Shown in pieces: positions 52,659-61,812 of a stretch of 64,000 bases of DNA. Positions within the stretch are counted from its first letter, which is position 1, and each line of letters opens with the position of its first letter. Under the pieces are notes generated by a model, which had not been told where the DNA came from, searched no databases, and saw only the letters and a list, made by a program, of their open reading frames with translations. Both the position numbers and the translations under genes were made by a program. This DNA comes from a bacterium (lineage in GTDB: Bacteria; Bacteroidota; Bacteroidia; Flavobacteriales_D; Crocinitomicaceae), in contig JANSYQ010000011.1 of the NCBI GenBank assembly GCA_024742305.1, positions 1 through 64,000 on the forward strand, written 5' to 3'.

Positions 52659-53632
52659 TTTTTCTCTGAGTTATTTTCGTTCTTCTGCTTCTCTTCGAGT
52701 TCTTCCATGGCAACGATCATCTTTTTTACAAGTGAATGTCGCATCACATCTGATTGTCCCATACGAATGATACCAACGCCTTCGACCTCTTTCAAAGCGT
52801 CGAGTGCAAATGCCAATCCCGACTTTTGCTTGCGTGGCAAATCTACTTGAGACATATCTCCCGTTACGATGAACTTTGCCGATCGTCCCATTCGTGTCAA
52901 GAACATTTTCATTTGCATCGTCGTTGTGTTCTGAGCTTCATCTAGAATTACAAATGCTTTATCCAAGGTGCGCCCGCGCATGAAGGCCAAAGGAGCAATT
53001 TCAATGATGCCAAATTCGATCATATCCGCCAACTTCTCTGCTGGAATCATGTCCCGAAGAGCATCGTACAAAGGCATTAAGTACGGATCGAGCTTTTCCT
53101 TCAAATCTCCGGGCAAAAAACCAAGATTCTCACCTGCCTCTACTGCTGGACGCGTCAGAATAATTCGTTTGACTTCCTTCGCTTTGAGGGCGCGAACAGC
53201 CATAGCCACAGCTGTGTACGTTTTCCCAGTTCCTGCTGGTCCGACGGCAAAAACCATATCATTTTTATTGACCAAATCCACCAACTTTCGTTGATTGACG
53301 GTTTGCGCCTTGATTTTCGCGCCGTGACTTCCGTGGACCAAAATCTCCGATCCATTTTCTCCAGCGACCAAAGACGATCCCTCCGCCATCATCAGGTTGT
53401 CAATATGATTTTCTGTGAGCTCGTTGTACTTGTGGAAGTGCGGTTGAATCAAGTCCATTTTCTGCTCGAAAACAGTCATGACTTCCTCCTCTCCGGCAAC
53501 GGTTAAAATGTTACCGCGCGCCACAATTTTCAGTTTTGGGAAAAAGCTCTTAATGTGCTTTAATTTCTTATTGTTCACCCCAAACAATTCCGCTGGGTTG
53601 ATCCCCTTAATTTCAATCTTCTTTTCTAACAA
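52655..53632 (-). CDS. PhoH family ATPase
   Basis: 325 residues. Walker A GPAGTGKTYTAVA at about 132-140, Walker B VILDEAQNTTTMQM, and the PhoH-specific LTRPAVEAGENLGFLPGDL. An N-terminal KH-like segment (PHFHKYNELTENHIDNLM) precedes it. Homologues are PhoH/PhoL-type ATPases implicated in RNA metabolism. The start is TTG at 53632; no in-frame ATG exists upstream before a stop codon 12 bases earlier. It is divergent from the SAM hydroxide adenosyltransferase gene. Confidence 0.92.
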   Translation of the reverse strand: MLEKKIEIKGINPAELFGVNNKKLKHIKSFFPKLKIVARGNILTVAGEEEVMTVFEQKMDLIQPHFHKYNELTENHIDNLMMAEGSSLVAGENGSEILVHGSHGAKIKAQTVNQRKLVDLVNKNDMVFAVGPAGTGKTYTAVAMAVRALKAKEVKRIILTRPAVEAGENLGFLPGDLKEKLDPYLMPLYDALRDMIPAEKLADMIEFGIIEIAPLAFMRGRTLDKAFVILDEAQNTTTMQMKMFLTRMGRSAKFIVTGDMSQVDLPRKQKSGLAFALDALKEVEGVGIIRMGQSDVMRHSLVKKMIVAMEELEEKQKNENNSEKK

Positions 53633-53718
53633 TCGAATATTTTATTTTTACCTTTACTCGCAATTAACGAACTCCAAATTTAGGAAATAATTCGGCGCTA
53701 ATACAGCACTACGAGCGA

Positions 53719-54576
53719 ATGCAGATTCTTACCTTGACATCGGATATGGGATTGGATGATCACTACGTGGCATCGCTGAAAGGAAAAGTTCTGAGCGAGG
53801 TAGCTTCTGTTCAAATTGTAGATATTACCCACCAAGTAAAGCCCTTTGATGTTTCCGAGGCCTCTTTCCACTTGATGTCGTGCTACAAAGACTTCCCAAA
53901 AGGTACCATTCACGTGATTGGCGTAGACAGTGAGCCTATTGTCAATTTTGGCGGTACAGACGGTAGTTTCCCAACAATTATGGAATTCGAAGGACAATAC
54001 TTTATTTGCAACGATAACGGATTTTACGGGGCATTTTTACAAGAAAATCGACCGGAAGCTATGTGGCGGATTGAATCTTTCATGAAAGATCCGTCGAGTT
54101 TTAAATTCCCAACGAAAAATATTCTCGTTAAAGCTGCTATTGATATCCTGCAAGGCAAAAAGCCATCTGAGCTCGGAGTTCCTGCTACAGGATACAAAAG
54201 TGCCTTGGCGCTTATGGCGGTTTCTGAGACGAACTTAATTAAGGGGCACGTCATTCACGTGGATAGCTACGGAAACGCTATTACCAATGTTCATCAAACT
54301 TTGTTCGAACGATTTGGAAAAGACACTCCGTTCATCCTGTATTTCAAACGAAAGGACTACTACATTGATCGGATTTCGAATACGTATAACGAAGTGGCAC
54401 AAGGCGAAAAAGTGGCCACGTTCAACGAAAACGGATTTCTCGAAATTGCCATTAATCGTGGGGCCAACGCAAGCTCCGGAGGTGCCGAACAACTCTTTGG
54501 CTTGCACAAAAACGACGTAATCCGAATTGAGTTCACACCGCAAGGCTCACGAGAAACCTTAGAATCCTTGTTTTAA
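53719..54576 (+). CDS. SAM hydroxide adenosyltransferase family protein (DUF62)
   Basis: 285 residues. LTLTSDMGLDDHYVASLKGKVL with the conserved Asp-Asp-His near the start and HVDSYGNAITNV around residue 180 are family signatures; FDVSEASFHLMSCYKDFP and GTIHVIGVDSEP are also diagnostic. Members hydrolyse S-adenosylmethionine to adenosine and methionine by a fluorinase-like mechanism. It is coupled to the following ABM gene (one-base overlap, TAATG). Confidence 0.92.
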   Translation: MQILTLTSDMGLDDHYVASLKGKVLSEVASVQIVDITHQVKPFDVSEASFHLMSCYKDFPKGTIHVIGVDSEPIVNFGGTDGSFPTIMEFEGQYFICNDNGFYGAFLQENRPEAMWRIESFMKDPSSFKFPTKNILVKAAIDILQGKKPSELGVPATGYKSALALMAVSETNLIKGHVIHVDSYGNAITNVHQTLFERFGKDTPFILYFKRKDYYIDRISNTYNEVAQGEKVATFNENGFLEIAINRGANASSGGAEQLFGLHKNDVIRIEFTPQGSRETLESLF

Positions 54577-54887
54577 TGATTACGCGCATCGTAAAATTGG
54601 AATTTCAGGAGGAACGCACCCAAGACTTCCTCGACTTTTTCGATACCATAAAGCATATTGTGAACGAATTTCCCGGTTGCTACGGAATGAAATTATATCA
54701 GGATATCGATCGACCGAATATCGTGATGACCTACAGCCATTGGGATAGCGAAACATCGTTAAACAAGTACCGTGACTCAGAGCAATTCGGGAAAATTTGG
54801 CCGAGAATTAAACCTTGGTTTAAGGAAAAACCTCAGGCCTGGAGTGTCGCAGCGTATTTTGATGGGTTTCAGCAAGAGAAACACTAG
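54576..54887 (+). CDS. antibiotic biosynthesis monooxygenase (ABM) domain protein
   Basis: 103 residues with the dimeric alpha-beta-barrel pattern: ITRIVKLEFQEERTQDFLDFF, FPGCYGMKLYQDIDRPNIVM, YSHWDSETSLNKYRDSEQF. Members may oxidise small aromatic molecules or degrade heme; the substrate is not known here. It overlaps the preceding gene by one base. Confidence 0.85.
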   Translation: MITRIVKLEFQEERTQDFLDFFDTIKHIVNEFPGCYGMKLYQDIDRPNIVMTYSHWDSETSLNKYRDSEQFGKIWPRIKPWFKEKPQAWSVAAYFDGFQQEKH

Positions 54888-54923
54888 AAAGTAAGACACT
54901 AGACGCTAGACTATTCAAAACCG

Positions 54924-55009
54924 ACATCGAGGCTTGCTTCGCTGAAGCTTCTACTTCATAACTAGCATTGCGGCTAAGGAGCTGCGCGAAGGCAATGCCT
55001 GTGGAGATG
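54924..55009. repeat. long dispersed palindromic repeat
   Basis: Starts ACATCGAGGCTTGC, ends GTGGAGATG, with inner arms GAAGCTTCTACTTCATA and TAAGGAGCTGCGCGAAGG that recur in the copy at 30336. It is followed at 55012 by a GTGCACTTGGACAAGCTCAG module resembling the flank at 24620. Confidence 0.75.
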
Positions 55010-55043
55010 GAAGTGCACTTGGACAAGCTCAGCGTACTCCCAG

Positions 55044-55532
55044 TTAATCCTCAATCACCACCTTAAACGTAAACCGATTCTGTAAGGTATAGCTATAAAC
55101 AACCGAAATGGCGGTAACTAAAATTTTCGCGAGCGTTGCCCAAAAGTCAAGAACGTCCACGAAGAGTTTCATCAAAAGGTAATTGAGCAAAATGGCGCCG
55201 GCAACTACCAGTGCGTAGCGGTACAATTGAATTCGGCCACGCAAGTTGGATTCTCCAAAAGCAATGTATTTGTTTAACAGAAACCCCGTAAGAAAGGTGA
55301 TTGGAAATACAATGAATAGAGCTGCAATGTGCGGACTTACGACCAAGAAGCCGAGATCCAAATTTTCTTGATGCAGAACGTAATTATAGAAAATGTAATA
55401 CAGAAAGATGTCCAAAATCAAATTACCTCCTCCGCAAACCGCGTAGCGATAGGTTTTCAAAGGCATCCAGCGTTTGAATAAGGGATAAAAAATATCCACC
55501 AATGCCGTAATAATCTTTTGTAGTGCTCGCAT
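55044..55532 (-). CDS. GtrA family membrane protein
   Basis: 162 residues with four membrane helices: TYRYAVCGGGNLILDIFLYY, VSPHIAALFIVFPITFLTGF, YRYALVVAGAILLNYLLMK, LVTAISVVYSYTLQNRF. The FLxNKYxxF-like NKYIAFGE and NRFTFK ending match GtrA, which flips undecaprenyl-linked sugars or assists cell-surface glycosylation. On the minus strand a TAGATTTG -7 element lies at 55574-55567, 34 bases before the start. Confidence 0.88.
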   Translation of the reverse strand: MRALQKIITALVDIFYPLFKRWMPLKTYRYAVCGGGNLILDIFLYYIFYNYVLHQENLDLGFLVVSPHIAALFIVFPITFLTGFLLNKYIAFGESNLRGRIQLYRYALVVAGAILLNYLLMKLFVDVLDFWATLAKILVTAISVVYSYTLQNRFTFKVVIED

Positions 55533-55707
55533 CTTTTTGGTTTGCCTGTCTCAGGCTTCGAAGCGGCAAATCTACACAATTCGCATAAAAAGCGTATCTC
55601 TCTTATTCAAATGCGTTATTAGCTACGACAGAGGAATTCACAATTTCGAATGAATAAATGATTAACACACTTTACCATTTGCGGACCCATCATCTCGAAG
55701 GAAACCT

Positions 55708-55715
55708 TATTTTTG
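55708..55715 (+). promoter_or_regulatory. -7 element of the gldF operon
   Basis: TATTTTTG, full TAnnTTTG match, 23 bases before the gldF ATG. No -33 element at the right distance. Confidence 0.4.
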
Positions 55716-55738
55716 ACATGATAAAATCAACGCTTTAG

Positions 55739-56470
55739 ATGAGAGCACTGTACTTCAAGGAAATTCGTAGCTTTCTCGGTTCTATTACCGGATATATATT
55801 CATCTTCATTTTCCAGATTGTTTCTGGATACATGCTTTGGGTGGATAGCGGTAGTTTCAACCTTTTGGAAGGTGCCGAGGCAGATTTAATTCCATTTTTT
55901 AATTTGGCACCATGGGTCTTTTTGATTCTGATTCCGGCAATAACCATGCGATCGTTTGCCGAGGAAAGGAGAACGGGAACCATTGAACTCTTGTTCACGC
56001 GTCCCATTTCTGATTTAAAAATTGTTTTGGCGAAGTATTTTGCCAGTGTTTCCTTGCTCATCATCACTTTGCTACCAACTTTGGTGTATTACATCACGAT
56101 GCATTACATCGGAGATCCGGTGGGAATAATGGATGACGGATCGGCAATTGCCTCCTATTTCGCCTTGATTTTACTTGGTTCAGCGTTTATTTCCATGGGG
56201 ATTTTCGCTTCTACACTTACGAGTAGTCAAATTGTCTCCCTGATATTAGGCGTATTCTTTTGTTCTCTACTCTATCTCGGGTTCTACCTAGTAGGAAACT
56301 ACAACTTGATAGGAAATTTGGATAGCTCATTTCAATATTTGGGCATGTACAGTCATTACATAGATATGATGGAAGGCGCTTTGAACACCAAAGACATCGT
56401 CTACTTTTTGACTCTTAATGTATTGTTCATCTTCGGTGCGCTTACCGTGATTAAATCCTTTAAGAAATAA
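55739..56470 (+). CDS. gldF: gliding motility ABC transporter permease GldF
   Basis: 243 residues with six membrane helices. MRALYFKEIRSFLGSITGYI and FFNLAPWVFLILIPAITMRSFAEERRTGTIELLFTRPIS are the ABC-2 permease pattern of GldF. With GldA (ATPase) and GldG it forms an ABC transporter needed for gliding in Flavobacterium. The ATPase is not in this window. gldG follows after 2 bases. Confidence 0.92.
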   Translation: MRALYFKEIRSFLGSITGYIFIFIFQIVSGYMLWVDSGSFNLLEGAEADLIPFFNLAPWVFLILIPAITMRSFAEERRTGTIELLFTRPISDLKIVLAKYFASVSLLIITLLPTLVYYITMHYIGDPVGIMDDGSAIASYFALILLGSAFISMGIFASTLTSSQIVSLILGVFFCSLLYLGFYLVGNYNLIGNLDSSFQYLGMYSHYIDMMEGALNTKDIVYFLTLNVLFIFGALTVIKSFKK

Positions 56471-56472
56471 TT

Positions 56473-58296
56473 ATGGCAAGATCGAAAAGCAAATTAGTCA
56501 AACAAGCTTACTATTGGATACTTCTTGGAATCATCCTCGTGGCGGTAGTGTTAGTGAATCTAATTAGTGCCTACGTCAACAAGAAGTTCGACCTTACCGA
56601 CGACCAGCGTCACTCACTTTCGGAGTCCACCATAGATTTCTTGGAAAAAGCCGACAGCTCTTTCCACGGACCAGTGTACATCGAGGTATACTTGGAAGGA
56701 AAACTACCAGCCGAGTTGAAACGCTTCCGAAATATGGTGGAAGATCGCTTGGAGGAGTTCACCGATATTGCCGGAGATCGCATCGAATACAAATTCACCA
56801 ATCCTGAGGATGGTAAAAAAGAAGATGCTGAAGAACTCAAACGAATGCTCTTTAACGAAGGACGCGGTATCTTGCCCATGTTCGTAGAATACAAAGGCGA
56901 AGGACAAGAAAGTCAACTCATATTGTGGCCCGGAGCAGTTATTCGATACAGTGGATCTGCCGGGACGAAAGAGTTGGTTGTTCAGTTACTCCCCGGAACA
57001 AGAACTGGAAGACCGTTTCAGTTGGAAGAACTGATTCAAGTGGTGCAGGGCGGAATGCGAAATCTTGAGTACAACTTGATGAACGGATTACGCCGTATTA
57101 CTCGTGAAAAAACGCCACGCGTTGGATTTTTGCAGGGACACGGCGAATTGAACTTTGGAGCAACGTACAGAGCAAGAAGTGTTATTGGAGCCGATTACAG
57201 CGTTGAAAATGTAACCATTGACGGAAAAATTGACGCTTTAGACCAGTACGATGGACTCGTCATTGCGCGACCTACACAACGAATGTCTGATGAAGACTTA
57301 TACTTAATTGATCAATTCGTGATGCGCGGAGGTAGACTGATGTGCTTCATCGATGCGCTTGAAATTCGGGAAGATTCGCTGCGCAAGAACAAACAAACGC
57401 ATACGGTCCGCATAGAAACGGGACTCGATAATTTACTATACGACTACGGCATCAGCATAAAGGATAATTATGTCTTGGATGAAAAATGTGGTCAGAAACC
57501 GCTGTCATTGGAGCGGAAGTCGCGCATTCCATGGTTCTATCATGTACTCGCAACTCCAACCGATCATCCAGTTTCGAAAAATCTAGAACCTGTATCTCTG
57601 AAGTACACAAGTCAATTGGATTATGGAAAAAAGCCTCAGAATAATCAGTTCGTGGTGTCCCCCATTCTGACTTCTAGTACCAACTCAAGAGTAACGGGCT
57701 CCTCACCTTTAGTGGCTTATGCAATTCCATTAAATTACTTGAATCCAGACAATCCTCGTGAGCGTCCTAAGCTAGCACTTGATCCCGACGATCCAAGCAA
57801 CAAGAAGATGTTGGCCGCCGTTTCTGAAGGGAAATTCACGTCCTATTACAAGCGACGACTTCCACCTGATTTTAAAAACCAAAAAGAACTGAAATACAAA
57901 GAGTCAAGCACCAAAAACGGGAAAGTGTTTGTGGTTGGAAACAGTCGCATGATTACCAATTCCTACGACTCTTTGATGAATCCATCGGGGACCGATATCA
58001 TGTACCGTCCAAAGCAAGGACCAAATGAATTGGAATACGACCGAGAAATGGTCCAAATGGGGATTCAGCATCTTTTCGGAAACGAAGATTTCTTCATGAA
58101 CTTGGTGGATTTTATGATGGGCGACAACTCTGTTTTAGCACTACGTTCCCGTCAAATTGAAATTCATGCCATAGACAAAGCGAAAGTTCAAGAAAACGCC
58201 GGATTCTACCAAACCATCAATATAGGACTGCCCATTCTACTCATACTCACGCTGGCCATAGTCATGTACTTGATTCGCAAAAAGAAATACGCGTAA
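56473..58296 (+). CDS. gldG: gliding motility ABC transporter substrate-binding protein GldG
   Basis: 607 residues. N-terminal membrane helix (YWILLGIILVAVVLVNLISAY) followed by LTDDQRHSLSESTIDFLEKAD, the GldG opening; QLLPGTRTGRPFQLEELIQV and YDGLVIARPTQRMSDEDLY belong to the ABC_transp_aux domain. A second helix near the C-terminus (IGLPILLILTLAIVMYLIR) anchors it. The central periplasmic domain probably contacts a sugar or polymer. The DUF4340-like gene is 10 bases downstream. Confidence 0.92.
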   Translation: MARSKSKLVKQAYYWILLGIILVAVVLVNLISAYVNKKFDLTDDQRHSLSESTIDFLEKADSSFHGPVYIEVYLEGKLPAELKRFRNMVEDRLEEFTDIAGDRIEYKFTNPEDGKKEDAEELKRMLFNEGRGILPMFVEYKGEGQESQLILWPGAVIRYSGSAGTKELVVQLLPGTRTGRPFQLEELIQVVQGGMRNLEYNLMNGLRRITREKTPRVGFLQGHGELNFGATYRARSVIGADYSVENVTIDGKIDALDQYDGLVIARPTQRMSDEDLYLIDQFVMRGGRLMCFIDALEIREDSLRKNKQTHTVRIETGLDNLLYDYGISIKDNYVLDEKCGQKPLSLERKSRIPWFYHVLATPTDHPVSKNLEPVSLKYTSQLDYGKKPQNNQFVVSPILTSSTNSRVTGSSPLVAYAIPLNYLNPDNPRERPKLALDPDDPSNKKMLAAVSEGKFTSYYKRRLPPDFKNQKELKYKESSTKNGKVFVVGNSRMITNSYDSLMNPSGTDIMYRPKQGPNELEYDREMVQMGIQHLFGNEDFFMNLVDFMMGDNSVLALRSRQIEIHAIDKAKVQENAGFYQTINIGLPILLILTLAIVMYLIRKKKYA

Positions 58297-58306
58297 CTAA
58301 AGAATT

Positions 58307-59392
58307 ATGAAGAAGATTATTATCCTCGTTGTATCCATCGCCGCATTGACTGGATTAACCTACTACGTTTTCTATTTAATGGATAACAGTGGCAAATCGG
58401 ATGGGGTAAAAAGAGAATTGATCGATTTTGCCATTAAAGACACGAAATCTATCGACAAAATAACCATCACCGACAAGTTGGATCGCACATACACATTGCG
58501 CAAGAAAAATGGTGTTTGGGAAGGAAAAAAAGGCGCGTGCGTTACCCAAGAAAAAGTAAAATGGGTGCTCGATGCTATTGAAAACATTCGTTTCAAAGGA
58601 TATTTGTCGGATGCAGCAGTAGAGCGCTTCAACAAGCAAATGACTGCCCAAAACATTAAGGTGGAAATCTTCCAAAACGGCAAATGGTCGAAAACGTGGT
58701 ACATTGGTCCATCCACGCAAGATCACTTGGGACAAATCATGCTGTTGGATTCAAAAGAATCGGGTAAAAGTTCCGTTCCTGTGGAAATGGCGCTTGGCAA
58801 CATGGCAGGAATTATCGATCCGCGGTTCCATGCCGACCCGATGCAATGGCAGTGTACACATATTTTCCGATTGGGGTTAAGTGAAATTAGCTCTGTAGAT
58901 GTGAAGTTTAACGACGAGCCGCAACGTAGCTTCAAAGTAGAGAAGTCGGGGCAAGACGTAACGGTATCACAACGAGGAAAAACGTTGGAAGGATATACGC
59001 CTCAGGATGCATATCGTTATTTGAACAACTTCCAAAAAGTACACTGGGATGTAGCGAACTACGTACTTTCTGACCACCAAGTAGACAGTGTGAAGCGTAC
59101 CGTGCCATTCTGTGTAATGACGGTTACAGAGACCTCGGGCAAATCGACCAAACTGCGCTTGTTCCGAATCCAGTCGAAATCAAACGAAAAAGTAGCTGGG
59201 TTGGAAGTCGTGAACCCTGACCTAAACTACCTATGGTGCGAGTTGCCGAGTGGAGAATTGGTAAAGTGTCAATACTTTGTGTTTAGTCCATTAATTTCTG
59301 GTCACATTTACTTCCCAATGGATCTTTCTGGCGTAGAAACCATTGATGGTATGCGGAGAATAGAAGATGTGAACGGAGAGACGCCGAAATAA
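58307..59392 (+). CDS. DUF4340-like membrane-anchored protein of the gldFG operon
   Basis: 361 residues. One N-terminal helix (IIILVVSIAALTGLTYYVFYL), then periplasmic repeats with DxIxKIxITDKLDRTYTLRK-like motifs (SIDKITITDKLDRTYTLRKK and NGVWEGKKGACVTQ) that resemble DUF4340. It is the third gene of the gldF-gldG transcript, a common arrangement in Bacteroidota, and may be part of the transporter. No enzyme residues are seen. Confidence 0.78.
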   Translation: MKKIIILVVSIAALTGLTYYVFYLMDNSGKSDGVKRELIDFAIKDTKSIDKITITDKLDRTYTLRKKNGVWEGKKGACVTQEKVKWVLDAIENIRFKGYLSDAAVERFNKQMTAQNIKVEIFQNGKWSKTWYIGPSTQDHLGQIMLLDSKESGKSSVPVEMALGNMAGIIDPRFHADPMQWQCTHIFRLGLSEISSVDVKFNDEPQRSFKVEKSGQDVTVSQRGKTLEGYTPQDAYRYLNNFQKVHWDVANYVLSDHQVDSVKRTVPFCVMTVTETSGKSTKLRLFRIQSKSNEKVAGLEVVNPDLNYLWCELPSGELVKCQYFVFSPLISGHIYFPMDLSGVETIDGMRRIEDVNGETPK

Positions 59393-59532
59393 AGTGTCAA
59401 AACAATCTTCGGAGCAATACACAACCAAGCTGTATCTCTTCATCTAGCATTTAGCCGATTAATGCACATGTAATGTTGATAACTCCGGTAAAATTTCAGG
59501 ATTCAACTCGGACAAAATTGTGCTGTTTTTGA

Positions 59533-59540
59533 TAGCTTTG
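59533..59540 (+). promoter_or_regulatory. -7 element of dnaN
   Basis: TAGCTTTG, full match to TAnnTTTG, 20 bases before the dnaN ATG; no clear -33. Confidence 0.45.
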
Positions 59541-59560
59541 AGTGGTTAAAAAAAGAGCGA

Positions 59561-60676
59561 ATGAATTTTGTTATATCGAGTGCTTCGTTACTCAAACATT
59601 TGCAAGGGATTTCTGGTGTGCTAAGCACAAGCAATGCCCTTCCAATTCTAGACAACTTCCTTTTCGAGATCAATGACGGGCAACTTTCCGTTTCTGCATC
59701 TGATTTGGAAACTACGATGCGCACTACGATGGAAGTAGAAGCAAAAGAAGAAGGTAAAATTGCCATCCCAGCGAAACTTTTGTTGGATGTGTTGAAAAAC
59801 CTTCCCGATCAACCGTGTACCTTCCTTGTGGACATGGACACTTTAGCGGTGGAGATTGCCTACGACAACGGTAAATCGAAAATGGTTGGATACAACGGAG
59901 ACGAATTCCCAAGAACGCCGGAATTAGAAAACTCTAGTTCTATTCGTATCTCAGGAGAAATCGTTGCGAATGCCATCAACAAAACCTTGTTCGCTACGGG
60001 TGTAGACGATTTGCGCCCAGTAATGAGCGGTGTATTTTGTCAGTTCTCACCGGAAAATATCACTTTCGTTGCAACGGATGCTCATAAATTGGTTCGTTAC
60101 ACGCGTACTGATTCTCAAGCCGATGGAAGCTCTGCATTCATCCTTCCGAAAAAGCCTTTAAACCTTTTGAAGACGAACTTGAAAGGCGATGAAGAAGTGC
60201 AATTGGAATACAATGACTCAAATGCTGTGTTCCGCTTCAACGATATTGTTTTGGTGTGTCGACTGATCGACGGGAAATACCCGAATTATGAAGCCGTTAT
60301 TCCAAAAGAGAATCCAAACGTATTGACAATTGATCGCGTTCAATTCTTGGGTTCTATCAAACGTGTTTCCATTTTTGCGAACAAAACAACGCATCAAATC
60401 AAATTGAAATTGGCAGGGTCAGAGCTTTCTCTGTCTGCTGAAGACATTGATTTCGCAAACGAAGCGAACGAACGATTGACGTGTAACTATTCCGGAGAAG
60501 ATTTGGAAATTGGATTCAACTCACGTTTCCTCATGGAGATGTTGAACAACTTAGAATCCAATGAAGTTCGTTTGGAAATGAGTGCTCCCAACCGCGCAGG
60601 ATTGTTGATGCCATCTGAACACGGCGAAGATGAGGACATCCTTATGTTGGTGATGCCAGTGATGCTGAACAGATAA
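59561..60676 (+). CDS. dnaN: DNA polymerase III beta subunit (sliding clamp)
   Basis: 371 residues, normal length for the three-domain clamp. MNFVISSASLLKHLQGISGVL and SNALPILDNFLFEI are typical of DnaN; later DLRPVMSGVFCQFSPENITFVATDAHKL and the C-terminal MLVMPVMLNR match the clamp end. It binds DNA polymerase and many other proteins. The replication origin and dnaA are not visible next to it, so the order differs from the common dnaA-dnaN pair. Confidence 0.97.
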   Translation: MNFVISSASLLKHLQGISGVLSTSNALPILDNFLFEINDGQLSVSASDLETTMRTTMEVEAKEEGKIAIPAKLLLDVLKNLPDQPCTFLVDMDTLAVEIAYDNGKSKMVGYNGDEFPRTPELENSSSIRISGEIVANAINKTLFATGVDDLRPVMSGVFCQFSPENITFVATDAHKLVRYTRTDSQADGSSAFILPKKPLNLLKTNLKGDEEVQLEYNDSNAVFRFNDIVLVCRLIDGKYPNYEAVIPKENPNVLTIDRVQFLGSIKRVSIFANKTTHQIKLKLAGSELSLSAEDIDFANEANERLTCNYSGEDLEIGFNSRFLMEMLNNLESNEVRLEMSAPNRAGLLMPSEHGEDEDILMLVMPVMLNR

Positions 60677-60699
60677 GACGAAACAATTTTAAATAGGTG

Positions 60700-60773
60700 A
60701 AAAGACCGCATCTCGACAAGCTTGCCTTCGCGAAGCTTTAGCGAAGCAATGTTCGATGTTCGGTCTTTTTTTT
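60700..60773. terminator. bidirectional terminator with a repeat as its loop
   Basis: A 9-bp perfect stem (AAAAGACCG / CGGTCTTTT) encloses a 51-base repeat and is followed by T runs in both directions (plus strand to 60773, minus strand before 60700 weaker). It serves dnaN and possibly the convergent T9SS gene. Confidence 0.8.
60709..60759. repeat. intermediate-length dispersed palindromic repeat
   Basis: Begins CATCTCGACAAGCTTGCC and ends GTTCGATGT; 51 bases, between the 22-base short and the 86-103-base long forms. Inner arms GCGAAGCTTTAGCG are themselves palindromic. Confidence 0.8.
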
Positions 60774-60777
60774 GTGC

Positions 60778-61812
60778 TTATTGTTTGATAAATCGAGCCG
60801 ACGTTCCGTTATCCAACAGAACAAGATAGGTTCCGGGATATATATATCCCATCTCCAACTGCACGGCATCTGTGAATTCTCCGGATTGAATTTCTTTGCC
60901 CGTTATATCCATAATACGATACGTATGTTGACCGTCTGCCTTTAGATGCAGCTCTTCACCTTTTAATGGGTTCGGATAGACACTAAGCTCGTTCATCTCA
61001 ATCACTTCCGCCCCTAGCGTATAATCGCACGTTTCGCATGCCTCCACGAACAAAGCGGAATCGTATATACCATCTCCAACATCAGCAATGCTAAACGTAA
61101 GTCGATATACACCGTTGATGAGTAATCCATGAAAGTTTACCGCTGTACCCTGCGTAAATCCGTCATAGCCAATTTTCGTTTGATCTACGCTTGTTGAGAC
61201 ATCAGGATTGTCTACAAAGTACTGTCCATTTTGATTTGGGTACGAACCAAATTGATTGTTAAGTGCTGGATGGACTGAGTTAATCGAAATCACATCTGAA
61301 TTGGGCAAAGTGCCAATATTGACCGGGTTGGGAATTCCTGGGCCTTCAATATAAATTGCCATTACATCATTGAATTGCGATCCAACAAACTCTTTGTACT
61401 CCTCCGAGGCAAAAACAAATCGGAAAGAAATACTATCCAGCTGGGTTTGAAAATCAAAAGACAACGTGGTCCCGTCATATCTCGGTGAAATCCCGATTCC
61501 ATTCATTAAAGGTGATGATCCGTGGATAGAAATATCCAAGCCTTCGTCAGGTGTCTTATTAGGACCGTAAGCGATACTTCTGTCTCCAGTACAAATCATA
61601 AAACCTTTGTCAAGACCCAAATTACAATTGGTCCCATCGAATTGTCCATAAGAAAGTGGATGTCCAACAAAGTCTACGTTACTAACCGTGTAATCAGGTC
61701 CAAGGAAGTTGTACGCAGGTAGATATTGTGGTTCAACAACGTCAATTACAATTTGTGAGCATACTACCATCGCGTTCATAGCGAAAAATGCCAAGAGCAG
61801 TGAATTTTTCAT
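60778..61812 (-). CDS. choice-of-anchor L domain T9SS type A protein
   Basis: 344 residues. Signal peptide MKNSLLLAFFAMNAMVVCSQ. The domain around residues 30-260 is choice-of-anchor L: NVDFVGHPLSYGQF, DKGFMICTGD, FRFVFASEEYKEFVGSQFNDVMAIYIEG, LTFSIADVGDGIYDSALFVEA. The last 70 residues are a T9SS type A signal (LSVYPNPLKGEELHLKADG, YIYPGTYLVLLDNGTSARFIKQ). Such proteins are surface or matrix components. It faces dnaN tail to tail and shares its terminator. Confidence 0.88.
   Translation of the reverse strand: MKNSLLLAFFAMNAMVVCSQIVIDVVEPQYLPAYNFLGPDYTVSNVDFVGHPLSYGQFDGTNCNLGLDKGFMICTGDRSIAYGPNKTPDEGLDISIHGSSPLMNGIGISPRYDGTTLSFDFQTQLDSISFRFVFASEEYKEFVGSQFNDVMAIYIEGPGIPNPVNIGTLPNSDVISINSVHPALNNQFGSYPNQNGQYFVDNPDVSTSVDQTKIGYDGFTQGTAVNFHGLLINGVYRLTFSIADVGDGIYDSALFVEACETCDYTLGAEVIEMNELSVYPNPLKGEELHLKADGQHTYRIMDITGKEIQSGEFTDAVQLEMGYIYPGTYLVLLDNGTSARFIKQ

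Noticed and set aside
55714-55732. TGATAAAATCA before gldF as a fourth Fnr-like site
   Set aside because: The spacer is three rather than four bases and the site lies downstream of the -7 element, so the geometry does not fit.
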